Assembly: GCF_016695175.1 (NCBI RefSeq) | Contig: NZ_CP068022.1 | Coordinates: 420,001-484,000 of the forward strand | Length of the DNA: 64,000 bases | From: Pseudoalteromonas sp. GCY | GTDB taxonomy: Bacteria > Pseudomonadota > Gammaproteobacteria > Enterobacterales > Alteromonadaceae | Reading direction: 5' to 3' | Part shown: in pieces, positions 54,713-64,000 of the stretch | Position numbering within the stretch: the stretch's first letter is position 1 | Layout of the letters: each line of letters opens with the position of its first letter | The notes under the pieces: generated by a model | Told to the model about the DNA's origin: nothing | What the model saw: the letters and a program-made list of their open reading frames with translations, nothing else | Database searches by the model: none | Position numbers and translations under genes: made by a program

Positions 54713-55193
54713 AAATGAAAACCAATATCAAACTCATTAACTCCAAACAAGTCTAATCTAAACGATAACAATTATCAACACATACCTCAGCTATAAATGC
54801 GAATTATTTTTCTTTGTAAGCTGCTGCAAAGACTTAGTTATTCACGCTTCGTAAAACGTCGTACTCAAGCCGACGTTTATTTCTATAAAATTAAGAAAAA
54901 TCCAATAAAACTGCTACGCTTAAATTAACTTGATAAGCGTTACTTTACACATAAGAGTGAAGGTGCTCTTGCATCCAAGTAGATTGTTTTATTTGCTACA
55001 AATCACAAACCTTAAACATGTATAAATTGTTAAATACATTGCATAAAAACCAAGGTTTAAGTTGATTTCAATCTAGTATTTCCGCTAGACTGCGCGTCAC
55101 CGCTAACAGTTTTATTAGCGCGGATCAGCTTAGTTTGATTTGGTAACATGTTGTTAAAGGACTAAATGAGATTGGATAGAGAAAGGTCTTTTA
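54713..55193. other. Divergent intergenic region, bfd to GGDEF-EAL gene
   Basis: About 480 bp. Contains the bfd Fur boxes on the left. Near the right end CGCTAA/TTAGCG (55101-55120) forms a small hairpin in the probable leader of the GGDEF-EAL gene. Nothing else recognised. Confidence 0.4.
54763..54777. promoter_or_regulatory. Fur box upstream of bfd
   Basis: CGATAACAATTATCA differs from TGATAATNATTATCA at only two informative positions and lies 50 bp upstream of the bfd start. A weaker relative, TGCGAATTATTTTTC, follows at 54798-54812. Confidence 0.6.
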
Positions 55194-58100
55194 ATGAAGC
55201 AAGCGCTATTGTGTTTTTTTATATTATTTTCTTTGTGTTGCATAGTCGCGCCTAGCCACGCCCATAACTTCGGCCAATATACTTCTCGTTTCTCTGTGGA
55301 GGAAGGGTTAAGCCAGTCTGCAATCACAGCCATAACACAAGACAAACATGGCTTCATTTGGATAGGTACTCTCCAAGGGTTAAACCGTTATGACGGCAAT
55401 CAACTCATTAATATTGCCGCTTCTAGGGGTCTTGATGAACAAGAAATAGTTGGGTTATTCAATATCTCGAATGATGAGCTTTTAATCTCTACAGGTGCCA
55501 GCGGCGCGTTTTTACTGAATGTTGATGACTATACAATTCAACAAATCTACGACGGTAAACGCCAAGACAGTAACGCAGTTCCAAAACCCATCGCCACAGC
55601 TATTGGTCATCGAGAAAATATCATTTTCTCCATTGAAAGCGACCTCTACACATTAGACAGCAGTACGTTAAAATCTGAATTACTCACTCACTTCAAACCA
55701 AGTAGTTACATTCGCGCCATAAACGTTATCGGTAACTTTGTGATTATTGGTACAACAGAAGGCCTGTTCACTTATTCTCTTGCAACCGGTAATGTAGAGC
55801 GAATAAGTTACACTGATTCAACATCAGAACTCAGTCATGATGTTAAATTACTCAAACGCGACCCATCGTTGGGACTGCTTGTTGGTACTGTAGAAGGCTT
55901 ATTTGTCATTCCAGTCAGTAACCAAACACTGGTTGCTTCAAAAAGCTATGAGCTTGTTCCTGAGAAAAATATTTGGGGACACCAAATCACTCCCTATGGC
56001 GAGTTTATTGCTACGGAGCATGGATTGTTTCTTATTGACAGAAGAAAAAAAACCAGCTCCAAAGTCCTTTCCTTAACCGAGGGACAGTATCGCCTCACCA
56101 ACCCCAGTATCACTAAGCTTTACGCAGATAGAAACAACAACCTATGGATGGGTACATATAACGATGGCGCATATTTATGGCCTTCCAGCTCGCTACGTTT
56201 TACCACATTCATTAGTAATCAAGACAGGTTTGCCAATAACAATATCTGGTCAATTCGTCCTACCAGCAAAAACACGGTGCTCCTTGGTACAGATAACGGC
56301 ATTAACGAGTTTGATTTAAGCACCCGCCAATTGAAATCTAGCTACCTGCAAAATAGAGATTCAAAAGCAATGTACGGAGCAGATGCCGTATTCTCTATTT
56401 TTAATTCTTCACATTTCGACGAAAATACCTTTCTAATCCAAACAACTCAAGAGACCGCGCTATTTAACATCGACACCAAACAGCTAAGCCCAATTACGCT
56501 TGAAAGTGGTGACAAACTTGGGCCATATAGTTGGGGTATCGCTAAGTACTCAGAAAGTAAGTTTCCATTTATCAATAGCAATGGATTTTACGAATATGAT
56601 GCAGCCACCAATACTGTACGTGCATTAGAGGGATTATCAAAACAGCTGGCAGCGGCACAAAGCTTTTTGGTCCTGCCGCCTTTGGATGCGACCGATGATG
56701 AATATTGGATAAGTACGGACATCAGTTTGGTCAAATATAATGAGTCAACAGATACCCTAACAACGATTTACAACAAGTCGGATAAACACTTGGTCTCAGC
56801 CGTTAATAGTTGGGTAGTAGATAGAGCTGGAACGCTATGGTTGGCAACCTCAACCGAAGGTCTTGTCGGGATCAATAAAAATACTTACGACGAAGAATAC
56901 AAGCTAACGACTGAACAAGGTTTGATGAGTAATGCTATCTACAATCTCCTGTTAGATAGAGATGGAATGATTTGGGCCAGCAGTCAACGCGGCATGTTTA
57001 AATTTGACCCAATAAATAAAGTATTGGAAACCTTCGGTACGAATCAAGGCCTGCCGACGCTCGAGTTTAACGGCGGCGCTGCAGCAGCACTTGAATCTGG
57101 CAAGCTGATGTTCGGTACAGTCAACGGCTCTATCACTTTCGATCCGGAACAATTTTCAGATAGTGCAGTTAAGCGCCGCCCATTACTGATCACTCAAATG
57201 GATATCTTAAGCAGAGATCAAACGTACTTAGCCCCTGACGCAATTTTGCAAGCACTTGATTTTAAGTTTGACGACATGGGCATAGAGCTACAGTTTTCTG
57301 ACTTTGACTTCAATGCCGATCATCACATTCAATACCAAGCTTCTTTGCATGGCCCAAGTGCACTTACGTTTTCAAGCTTAAAACGAAATAAAGTATTTCT
57401 AAATCAATTACTCCCTGGTGATTATCAGTTAATCATTGCACCGCGTTCACTTTATAGTGAAGACCTTAGCAACGCTCTCAACTTGCGCTTTAATGTTGCC
57501 CACTCTCCTTGGCGCTCGCCTTTTGCATTAAGCTTATACAGTCTAAGTGCATTCGCGCTGATATTGCTCATCGTTATTAAGCACAAACAAAAACAACGTC
57601 AGCTTGAAACGGCACTTAGAGCCGTTACTCATGCAGGAAGACAGACAAAACTGGCGTTGAAATCAACCAAAAGCGGTGTTTGGTCGGCGGATCTCGCTGC
57701 ACGCCAGATCACACAACAGCGGGCCGAAGCGCTTGGCTTTGAGAGTGATACGATGACACTGCAAGAGCACTATAACGCCATTCACCCGGATGATAGAGAA
57801 CTCGTCGAACGTGCTTGGAAGAAATTTATTTCTAACCCAACTAAAGAGCAGCTTTCCCTATCTTATCGACTGCGCTGCGCTGACAATAATTGGCATTGGT
57901 TTCACGACTTTGGTCAAGTCGCAGAATTTGATTCACAAGGTAAAGCCACTGAACTACACGGTATTTATACCAATGTAACCACGCAAAAAGCGAACCAGAT
58001 GCGCGCAAATATGCTGGGCGAGGCCTTCAGCCAAGTGAACGATTGGATTTTGATCTTAGACCCTAATTTACAACCCATTTCAGTCAATAGTAGCTTCTGT

Positions 58101-59681
58101 AGAGCGTTTCAACTGCAGGAAAACGAAGCGTTAAACGACTTAACGACTGAGCGTTTTGTTAATGCTATCGGGCAAAAGAAGTTCCACGGTTTAATTGCAA
58201 ATTTAAAATCTCTTGGACCGAATCAATATCTAAGACAGGAAGTTCAAGTTACAGACGGCTGGGATAAAGTGCATCCGGTTCAACTTAGCATTAGCGCGGT
58301 TTCCAAAGACAATGTGAACCTCCAATACTTCGTGGTCGTTGTTACCGATCTGACAGAGCAGAAAAAAGCCGAGAATGAACTTAGATATCTCGCCAATTTC
58401 GACGCTTTGACGGAGCTACCAAATCGCAGCTTGATGCTACAGCATATTGAATTTGCACTGTTTAACGCAAACAACACACAGCAAAGCTGCGCCCTACTCT
58501 TTATAGATTTAGATAAATTTAAACCAATCAATGATGCCTACGGACACCATATCGGCGATAAATTACTGGTCGCGATAACCAAACGGATCCGTGAGCAAAT
58601 AAATAATAACTGTATTTTAGCAAGACAGAGCGGCGATGAGTTTCTCGTACTAATTAAGTCCTTCCCTAGCATCGAATATGTGAGCGAAGTAGTTACCCGC
58701 TTAGTGAAGCACATACCCGAACGTATCGAAATTGATGGGATCACCATGAGTGTATCTGCCAGTATTGGCGTTGCGGTTTATCCATTCGATGCTCCGGACT
58801 CAGAATCCTTGATCCGTAACGCTGATATCGCCATGATCCATGCAAAGCAGTCGGGAAGAAATGCATTCAAGTTCTTTACTGAGTCAATGAATGAAGAGAT
58901 CAGTAAAAAGCTTCGGTTAGAAACCGCAATGAAAACGGCGGTTAAAGACGGTGAGTTTTTCAATCACTATCAGCCTATCATCAATACCACTACAGGTCAG
59001 CTTGCAGGCGTCGAACTACTTATGCGCTGGCGCAATAATGACATGTTGATTCCTCCATGCGATTTTATTCCAATCGCAGAAGAAAGCGGTTTGATTGAAA
59101 CCTTGACTGAACAAGCGCTTATCAGAGCCTTAATAGAATTGCGTCCATTGTTTACACAAGAACCCGACTTTTATCTATCTCTTAATTTAAGCGCAGTTCA
59201 TATTTTACGCTCAGACATTGCGCACCAATTCACTGAGATTTTAAAAGCGCATGGTCTTACTAATCGGTGTTTAAGACTTGAAATCACCGAGTCAATCTTT
59301 ATGTCTGATATGGTTAAGGCGCGGGCAACTATCAACGAAATGAAGCGGGCAGACTTTGTATTGCTACTTGATGACTTCGGCACAGGTTTTTCTTCACTCA
59401 CGTATCTGAATGAGTTCCCTCTTGATATTATAAAAATTGATCAAGGGTTTGTACGTAATATGAGCGCAAAACCCGCGAATAAATCTATCATTAGAACCAT
59501 TTATTTACTGGCGCAAAGCTTAAACATGAAGTGTATTGCAGAAGGTGTCGAGACAGAATCTCAGCTTAATTACCTAAGAGACGTAGGCTGTGAATATATG
59601 CAAGGCTATCACTTCGCAAAGCCCATGGCGATTGACGATTTACTCGCATTTTATGAGCAACACGAACGCTCACGAGCTTGA
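55194..59681 (+). CDS. Two-propeller receptor with PAS, GGDEF and EAL domains
   Basis: 1495 residues. Signal peptide (to SHAH). Periplasmic reg_prop repeats (for example GFIWIGTLQGLNRYDG) fill about 30-690 as two beta-propellers, followed by a Y_Y_Y-type domain. A single membrane helix is at about 774-795, PAS domains at about 815-930 and 945-1060. The GGDEF motif reads SGDEF (Ser1146-Phe1150). The EAL motif reads ELL (Glu1274), with DDFGTGFSSL and KIDQGFV intact. HTCS-like sensing of an external ligand linked to cyclic-di-GMP. Single gene behind AAAGG. Confidence 0.9.
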   Translation: MKQALLCFFILFSLCCIVAPSHAHNFGQYTSRFSVEEGLSQSAITAITQDKHGFIWIGTLQGLNRYDGNQLINIAASRGLDEQEIVGLFNISNDELLISTGASGAFLLNVDDYTIQQIYDGKRQDSNAVPKPIATAIGHRENIIFSIESDLYTLDSSTLKSELLTHFKPSSYIRAINVIGNFVIIGTTEGLFTYSLATGNVERISYTDSTSELSHDVKLLKRDPSLGLLVGTVEGLFVIPVSNQTLVASKSYELVPEKNIWGHQITPYGEFIATEHGLFLIDRRKKTSSKVLSLTEGQYRLTNPSITKLYADRNNNLWMGTYNDGAYLWPSSSLRFTTFISNQDRFANNNIWSIRPTSKNTVLLGTDNGINEFDLSTRQLKSSYLQNRDSKAMYGADAVFSIFNSSHFDENTFLIQTTQETALFNIDTKQLSPITLESGDKLGPYSWGIAKYSESKFPFINSNGFYEYDAATNTVRALEGLSKQLAAAQSFLVLPPLDATDDEYWISTDISLVKYNESTDTLTTIYNKSDKHLVSAVNSWVVDRAGTLWLATSTEGLVGINKNTYDEEYKLTTEQGLMSNAIYNLLLDRDGMIWASSQRGMFKFDPINKVLETFGTNQGLPTLEFNGGAAAALESGKLMFGTVNGSITFDPEQFSDSAVKRRPLLITQMDILSRDQTYLAPDAILQALDFKFDDMGIELQFSDFDFNADHHIQYQASLHGPSALTFSSLKRNKVFLNQLLPGDYQLIIAPRSLYSEDLSNALNLRFNVAHSPWRSPFALSLYSLSAFALILLIVIKHKQKQRQLETALRAVTHAGRQTKLALKSTKSGVWSADLAARQITQQRAEALGFESDTMTLQEHYNAIHPDDRELVERAWKKFISNPTKEQLSLSYRLRCADNNWHWFHDFGQVAEFDSQGKATELHGIYTNVTTQKANQMRANMLGEAFSQVNDWILILDPNLQPISVNSSFCRAFQLQENEALNDLTTERFVNAIGQKKFHGLIANLKSLGPNQYLRQEVQVTDGWDKVHPVQLSISAVSKDNVNLQYFVVVVTDLTEQKKAENELRYLANFDALTELPNRSLMLQHIEFALFNANNTQQSCALLFIDLDKFKPINDAYGHHIGDKLLVAITKRIREQINNNCILARQSGDEFLVLIKSFPSIEYVSEVVTRLVKHIPERIEIDGITMSVSASIGVAVYPFDAPDSESLIRNADIAMIHAKQSGRNAFKFFTESMNEEISKKLRLETAMKTAVKDGEFFNHYQPIINTTTGQLAGVELLMRWRNNDMLIPPCDFIPIAEESGLIETLTEQALIRALIELRPLFTQEPDFYLSLNLSAVHILRSDIAHQFTEILKAHGLTNRCLRLEITESIFMSDMVKARATINEMKRADFVLLLDDFGTGFSSLTYLNEFPLDIIKIDQGFVRNMSAKPANKSIIRTIYLLAQSLNMKCIAEGVETESQLNYLRDVGCEYMQGYHFAKPMAIDDLLAFYEQHERSRA

Positions 59682-59713
59682 GCTCGGGCTTAGTGCGTTA
59701 ATTTAGTTACTTT

Positions 59714-59732
59714 GGGCTATAAGAGTTAGCCC
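59714..59732. terminator. Hairpin between convergent signalling genes
   Basis: GGGCTA/TAGCCC stem; the right arm includes the stop codon of the hybrid kinase. Serves either or both transcripts. Confidence 0.5.
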
Positions 59733-62509
59733 TTACCTACCGTTTCACTATCGGGCAGTTCTGAGCGCTGCCATTCGCTAAGTTTTTGATAGAGCTCATT
59801 AATATCAATGGGTTTTGCAATAAAATCATCCATGCCCGCCTGAATACATTTTTGTTTATCTTCTTCGTAGGCATTAGCTGTTATCGCGATAATATGTGGA
59901 TTGCCGTAAATATTTGGCTCGTTTCTGATTGCTTTGGTACAAGCAAAACCATCCATATTCGGCATTTGGCAATCCATTAAAACCAATGCATAGTTCTTCG
60001 ACTTCATCGCGACTAAGGCTTCGACTCCGTCGTCCACCTTCTCTAGCAGACAGTGCGTTTTCTCTAGTAACTTACCAACAACCACTTGGTTAATTTTATT
60101 ATCTTCTACCAATAGGATATCAAGGCCGTTGAAATCAGGAGCCCCAACTTCTTGTTGCTCCCTCTTAACCCTTAGCCCTTTTGAGGCTGGAATATCTACA
60201 TAGAATTGACTGCCAAGCCCAAGTTCGCTGTGAATTCTTATCTCACCATTCATCGCTTCTACTAGTTTTCTAGAAATGGCTAAGCCAAGTCCGGTACCAC
60301 CAAATTTTCTTGTGGTTGAAAGATCTGCCTGAGTAAACTCTTGGAATAACGTTTCCTGCTGCGCTTTTGAAATGCCAATTCCAGTGTCAGCAACGGTAAA
60401 CTTTAACACCCCACTCTCATAGTGGACTGAGAGTTTTATGTGTCCTTTATTGGTAAATTTCCCAGCATTACTCAGCAAATTATTTACCACTTGCGATACA
60501 CGTAGTTCATCTAACTCAAGATATGTGGGTAGCTCAGCACCCTTTTCGTACTTAAATTCAACGCCATATCTAACGTTAGAAATTTTAAAAATGCTGACCA
60601 GACTATCAAGCATTTCTTGTAAATTCACGGCTCGACGTTCAATTTTCAATGCCCCAGCCTCGATTTTAGAATAATCCAAAATATCATTGAGGATGAGCAT
60701 TAGGTTCTTCGCCGACTGCCGTATAATTGTTATTTGGTCTGCCATCTCATTGCTAAGACTCTCTTCTCTGATCAAGTTATCCGCCATACCAATGATTCCA
60801 TTTAACGGCGTCCTAATTTCATGGCTCATGTTTGCGAGGAATCGGCTCTTTGAATGATTGGCAGCGTTAGCGGCTTCTACAGCTTTAGTAAGTTCTTCCG
60901 TTTTCTCAGCAACTTGCTGCTCTAACTCGTGATTGAAGTCGGTAAGCTTGCGGTTAAGCCTTTCGTTTTCTAAGCTGGCTTGGTTTTGTTTTGTAAAACT
61001 CAGTGTTAGCTTAAAAGCCAACTGATTGAACTGCTGCTGCAACTCAATTATTTCTAAAAAACTACTATCTGCATTAGCCGAATTTTCGATTAAGGTTGAA
61101 GGCTCGTAAGCCCGAATATCATGACTTAACGCCACAATTGGACGCACCAACAACCGAGTGAGCTGACGGACAAAAATAGAGCTCAATACAATAATCGCAA
61201 GCGCAAGTCCCAGTGCATCTGACCAAGCTTCAGCAGCAACTAAGTTAAGATATTTACGGTCGAGCATGGTGATAACTGACCATTTATATTTTTTAGATAC
61301 CGCAGTTTGTTTAAATAAGATCTGCTCAGTCGAGTCTTCATAAGTTGAGGATTCTTTGTCAAATAACGCTTTTAATACCACATCACTTGGCATATCCAAG
61401 GTTTTAAATTCGGTCTTTAACGAGCTATAGACAACCCTTTTGTGTTTATCCAGCACAATCAAATTGGCGTCTTCAGCAAGAATTTTTGGAATAAAGCGTT
61501 CAAATGAGCCAAATATTAAAGACCCTTCCACAATCCCTTTAAACTCTTCGGCGATAAAGATTGGCGCTGAAATTGCCACGATAGGAGCTTCATCAAAACC
61601 ACGGCCTTGAAATATACCTGAAACGAATCCTTCGGGGTATTCAGGTGCTTTAATAAAATAATCTCTATCTGACACATTGGCATTTGTTCCCTTCATCGTC
61701 TCAGCAAAATGCTGCGGGTAAAGGTGAGTAACATTAGCATGTTTGTCCGCGACAATAGCGGTTCTAAAATTTGCGTGAGTCTTCAGCAAACGCTCGATAA
61801 CATAATCGGCATCAATCCCTAAGGATACATCCGTTGCGGATATCACCATCGCGCGACGGTAAGCATCAAGGTAGTCATCAATTTGAGCGACAATAGAACC
61901 AGAGGCTTCTTCAAGCTGTGTTTTTATCTCAGCTTCAATTCTTTTATAGTAATTGTTTGTCAGCACGACGGTTGTCATCAATACAACCAAAACGATAACA
62001 AGGTTGACGGTAGAATTTAGAATTTGATTGAGCGGCATCCCTTGCCACTTGCTGCGAGTAAAGAAAAAGCTCAGCAGGTCGACCACTGCAAGACAAATAC
62101 ATGCGTTGATAAGGTACTTAGCCAGTGCAGTAAATATAACGAGTAACGGAAGTTCAAGGGTGAAATAGCCAAAAATAAATAATGCAGGTAAACCTAGCAA
62201 AATCCAATAAACGATACCCCGAACAAAAAATGGCTTGGCGAAACGGACGCAGACAAAGTGAAGCCATAACACTTCGAAGAAAAAAACCATAGAGGGCCAA
62301 GCATGCCCCCATCGATACCAAATAAAGCCGGCACCAATAATCACAGCAATAATGGCATAGCGCCATCCGCATAGTAGCAGGATAAATAGTACAAACAGTT
62401 GGCCAAAAAGAAACTCAGAACTATCCAAAAACCAAATTGGCAACAGATTGGCCAGCCCGCCTAGTACACCTAAGACTAAAGTTATGATGAGCGCTTGCTT
62501 TTGATTCAA
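59726..62509 (-). CDS. Hybrid histidine kinase with N-terminal membrane domain and dCache sensor
   Basis: 927 residues. Residues 1-160 hold about six membrane helices (MASE-like). A further helix at about 170-190 leads to a periplasmic double-Cache region (about 195-425; [13 protein letters not shown] and [11 protein letters not shown]), then a helix at about 435-455. HisKA His563 ([10 protein letters not shown]), HATPase ([16 protein letters not shown]) and a receiver with Asp846 (LVLMDCQMP). dCache domains usually bind amino acids or organic acids; the ligand here is unknown. No Hpt or regulator adjoins. Confidence 0.88.
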   Translation of the reverse strand: MNQKQALIITLVLGVLGGLANLLPIWFLDSSEFLFGQLFVLFILLLCGWRYAIIAVIIGAGFIWYRWGHAWPSMVFFFEVLWLHFVCVRFAKPFFVRGIVYWILLGLPALFIFGYFTLELPLLVIFTALAKYLINACICLAVVDLLSFFFTRSKWQGMPLNQILNSTVNLVIVLVVLMTTVVLTNNYYKRIEAEIKTQLEEASGSIVAQIDDYLDAYRRAMVISATDVSLGIDADYVIERLLKTHANFRTAIVADKHANVTHLYPQHFAETMKGTNANVSDRDYFIKAPEYPEGFVSGIFQGRGFDEAPIVAISAPIFIAEEFKGIVEGSLIFGSFERFIPKILAEDANLIVLDKHKRVVYSSLKTEFKTLDMPSDVVLKALFDKESSTYEDSTEQILFKQTAVSKKYKWSVITMLDRKYLNLVAAEAWSDALGLALAIIVLSSIFVRQLTRLLVRPIVALSHDIRAYEPSTLIENSANADSSFLEIIELQQQFNQLAFKLTLSFTKQNQASLENERLNRKLTDFNHELEQQVAEKTEELTKAVEAANAANHSKSRFLANMSHEIRTPLNGIIGMADNLIREESLSNEMADQITIIRQSAKNLMLILNDILDYSKIEAGALKIERRAVNLQEMLDSLVSIFKISNVRYGVEFKYEKGAELPTYLELDELRVSQVVNNLLSNAGKFTNKGHIKLSVHYESGVLKFTVADTGIGISKAQQETLFQEFTQADLSTTRKFGGTGLGLAISRKLVEAMNGEIRIHSELGLGSQFYVDIPASKGLRVKREQQEVGAPDFNGLDILLVEDNKINQVVVGKLLEKTHCLLEKVDDGVEALVAMKSKNYALVLMDCQMPNMDGFACTKAIRNEPNIYGNPHIIAITANAYEEDKQKCIQAGMDDFIAKPIDINELYQKLSEWQRSELPDSETVGKG

Positions 62510-62609
62510 ATGTTACACCACCGGTTTGTAATACTGCCTATGTATAACAATAAAAAATATTTTAAAACCTGCCAAGGTAGTGTAACAAATAACTAAAAAA
62601 TATATCACA

Positions 62610-62633
62610 CATTAGGGTCTGTTTACCCTAATG
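62610..62633 (-). terminator. Terminator of the CDF gene
   Basis: CATTAGGGT/ACCCTAATG nine-bp stem overlapping the stop codon, with an AT-rich TATATTTTTT run downstream on the minus strand. Confidence 0.7.
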
Positions 62634-63518
62634 ATGAGGGCAGTCATGGCTCTCTATTTGTAGCACACTACTTAGTACATTAAAGGACTTTTTCAACGCT
62701 TCTTCCACTTCTACACGACACGCTGAATCATGAGATTCGATAGTACAGTGATGCTTTAATACTACATGTGCACCAACGACAACCGCGCCATCAATTTTGC
62801 TTACTGTAATATTATGGGCGCTTTCAACATGCTCGGTAGACACAATCGTTCTCTCAACTTCTTGAACCGTAGGCAAAACTTCTGGAGGTGTAGCAAGCCC
62901 TTTAAGACAAGCAATTATCACCTTAATACCTGTAAACAATACAAAGACGGAAATCAGCATGCTCGAGAGAATATCAACCACTTCCCAGCCTGTAAGGTGT
63001 ATGATCACACCTGCGATAAATGTCGATATGGTAGACAGTAAATCAAAAAATGAGTGCAAGAAAACAGCATAGACGTTAATACTGTCTTTACGGCCTTTGT
63101 ACAACACCCAAGCGGAAGCGCCGTGAAACAAAAACCCAATTGCAGCAATCATAGACATTAAATAGCTGTTCACCTCTAGGTCATGACCGCCCGCATGATG
63201 AGACAACCGCTCACTCCCTTCGAGTAAAATAATTACCGCAATTGAAAGGTAGAGGATTCCATTGATAAGCCCGCCAGTATATTCAGCCCGTTTGTAACCA
63301 TCGTTATATGTTTTAGCAAGATAAACTGCCACACTTGATGCTATCAACGCGATAAACAAAGAACTATTGTGAACAAACAAGTGTCCAGCATCAGCCAATA
63401 CTGCGAGAGAATTAGCGTAATAAGCACCAATAACTTGAATGATCATAAAAGAGCAAGTGATTGCAAGCGCAATCAGTAGTCTTCGACGAGAAGCTTGATG
63501 CGTAGTGATATCTGTCAT
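62628..63518 (-). CDS. Cation diffusion facilitator with altered metal motif
   Basis: 296 residues, six membrane helices, C-terminal cytoplasmic domain (VESAHNITVSKIDG) and a His/Cys tail (ESHDCPHH). TM2 reads DAGHLFVHNS, giving HxxxH where most CDF proteins have HxxxD; TM5 keeps HSFFD. The change could alter metal selectivity. The loop at about 107-113 has HHAGGHD. Single gene, separate from the other CDF at 47-48 kb. Confidence 0.85.
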   Translation of the reverse strand: MTDITTHQASRRRLLIALAITCSFMIIQVIGAYYANSLAVLADAGHLFVHNSSLFIALIASSVAVYLAKTYNDGYKRAEYTGGLINGILYLSIAVIILLEGSERLSHHAGGHDLEVNSYLMSMIAAIGFLFHGASAWVLYKGRKDSINVYAVFLHSFFDLLSTISTFIAGVIIHLTGWEVVDILSSMLISVFVLFTGIKVIIACLKGLATPPEVLPTVQEVERTIVSTEHVESAHNITVSKIDGAVVVGAHVVLKHHCTIESHDSACRVEVEEALKKSFNVLSSVLQIESHDCPHH

Positions 63519-64000
63519 GAAATGAGTCGTGTACCTAATTTAATATAAGATGCTACGTACAACCACAACATAAGATGGAGCCATTTGACTAAATGCACCT
63601 CACCTTATCTTTTATACCGTGTAGGAAAAAGCCGTGATTCAAAAATACAGAAATAAATTTAGAAATATACGTAGTTAACCTGAGCTTAGGATAATTAATG
63701 CCTTTCTAGCAGCCAGTTTTAGCGCTAACTGCGTTGAATTCACTTCCAATAGCAAGCTATTGGTGCGTAAATTCGCCTAGTTATCACGAAAACTCTCTGG
63801 CTAGATAAAGAAGTAATTTAATGTTACTTTAGAAACAATGAGTTACCTCATTTCTTATCCAAACCTCAGGTTAGTTATCGTTTAAACATTGCCCTAAATG
63901 GCAATGATATACAGTCTCAATTGTAACGTTTCCACGAGCTAAATGCACTAAATTTGCGACTGTAACGGCCGACTTTATGGAAAATTTTAGCGCTTATCGC
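63519..64000. other. Right-edge intergenic region
   Basis: About 480 bp upstream of the CDF gene, holding the second element. No gene recognised before the window ends. Confidence 0.4.
63676..63873. mobile_element. Miniature inverted-repeat element, copy 2
   Basis: 198 bp with ends TAACCTGAGCTTAGGATAA and the inverse of TAACCTGAGGTTTGGATAA (17 of 19 matched). Shares the 60-bp core with copy 1. The apical hairpin here is CCAATAGC-AA-GCTATTGG: the loop differs from copy 1 while the stem is kept and lengthened, as expected if the folded form matters. Confidence 0.65.

Noticed and set aside
1..64000. CRISPR array, prophage, IS transposase or rRNA operon
   Set aside because: No regularly spaced repeats, phage structural genes, transposase motifs or rRNA sequence were seen on either strand.

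Overview
The window looks like chromosomal DNA of a marine gammaproteobacterium of the Alteromonadales, most probably Pseudoalteromonas or a close relative. This is inferred from the AT-rich intergenic DNA, the gene families present (AGCS symporter, NnrS/Hmp, paired bacterioferritins, many sensor kinases, large TonB receptor) and short inverted repeats of the ATACCAAT...ATTGGTAT type. No rRNA, CRISPR array, phage or transposase gene is visible. The only stable RNA gene is a tRNA-Pro(GGG).

Layout. 0-2 kb: inverted DnaA-box pair, sodium:amino-acid symporter, tRNA-Pro. 2.5-3.3 kb: secreted DRGH nuclease. 3.4-11 kb: a coherent four-gene locus, a secreted cyanophycinase-like S51 hydrolase divergent from a TonB receptor, a YfcC-type carrier and an isoaspartyl dipeptidase. 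Together these would cut cyanophycin outside the inner membrane, import beta-Asp-Arg dipeptides and split them to Asp and Arg. 11-21.6 kb: mostly single genes (glutaredoxin-MauE fusion, PAS chemoreceptor, TerB-like, M14 peptidase, CBS and FHA proteins, Mpo1-like, DUF1294, a FAN1-like nuclease fused to a DnaQ-like exonuclease). 21.6-26.2 kb: a periplasmic binding protein translationally coupled to a LOV-domain hybrid histidine kinase.

26.3-31.9 kb: an iron and nitric-oxide block, with a heteromeric bacterioferritin pair, NorR, and a divergent sigma54-type operon of a small membrane protein, NnrS and flavohaemoglobin Hmp. 32-33.2 kb: low-molecular-weight phosphatase and a 2OG-Fe(II) oxygenase. 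33.2-40.6 kb: a MacB-like efflux operon (33-residue leader ORF, HlyD adaptor, ATPase, two FtsX-type permeases) followed by its likely NtrY/NtrC-like two-component system; upstream lie a sigma54-type promoter and tandem palindromes. 40.9-45.8 kb: REC-histidine kinase, thymidine kinase, periplasmic binding protein, and overlapping ogt and ada-alkA alkylation-repair genes.

45.9-55 kb: manganese-type SOD with a miniature inverted-repeat element between its stop codon and its terminator, a heavy-metal CDF and CzcBA-type efflux set with no CzcC gene, a CzcI-like peptide, and a second bacterioferritin pair convergent with bfd. Fur-box-like sites precede the bfr, bfd and sodA units. 55-63.5 kb: a two-propeller GGDEF-EAL receptor, a dCache hybrid kinase and a second CDF transporter with an altered metal motif. 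A second copy of the inverted-repeat element lies near the right edge.

Main themes are sensing and signalling (six histidine kinases or GGDEF-EAL proteins), metal and iron handling, NO and oxidative defence, and nitrogen-polymer scavenging. All functional calls rest on reading motifs; no database search was run.
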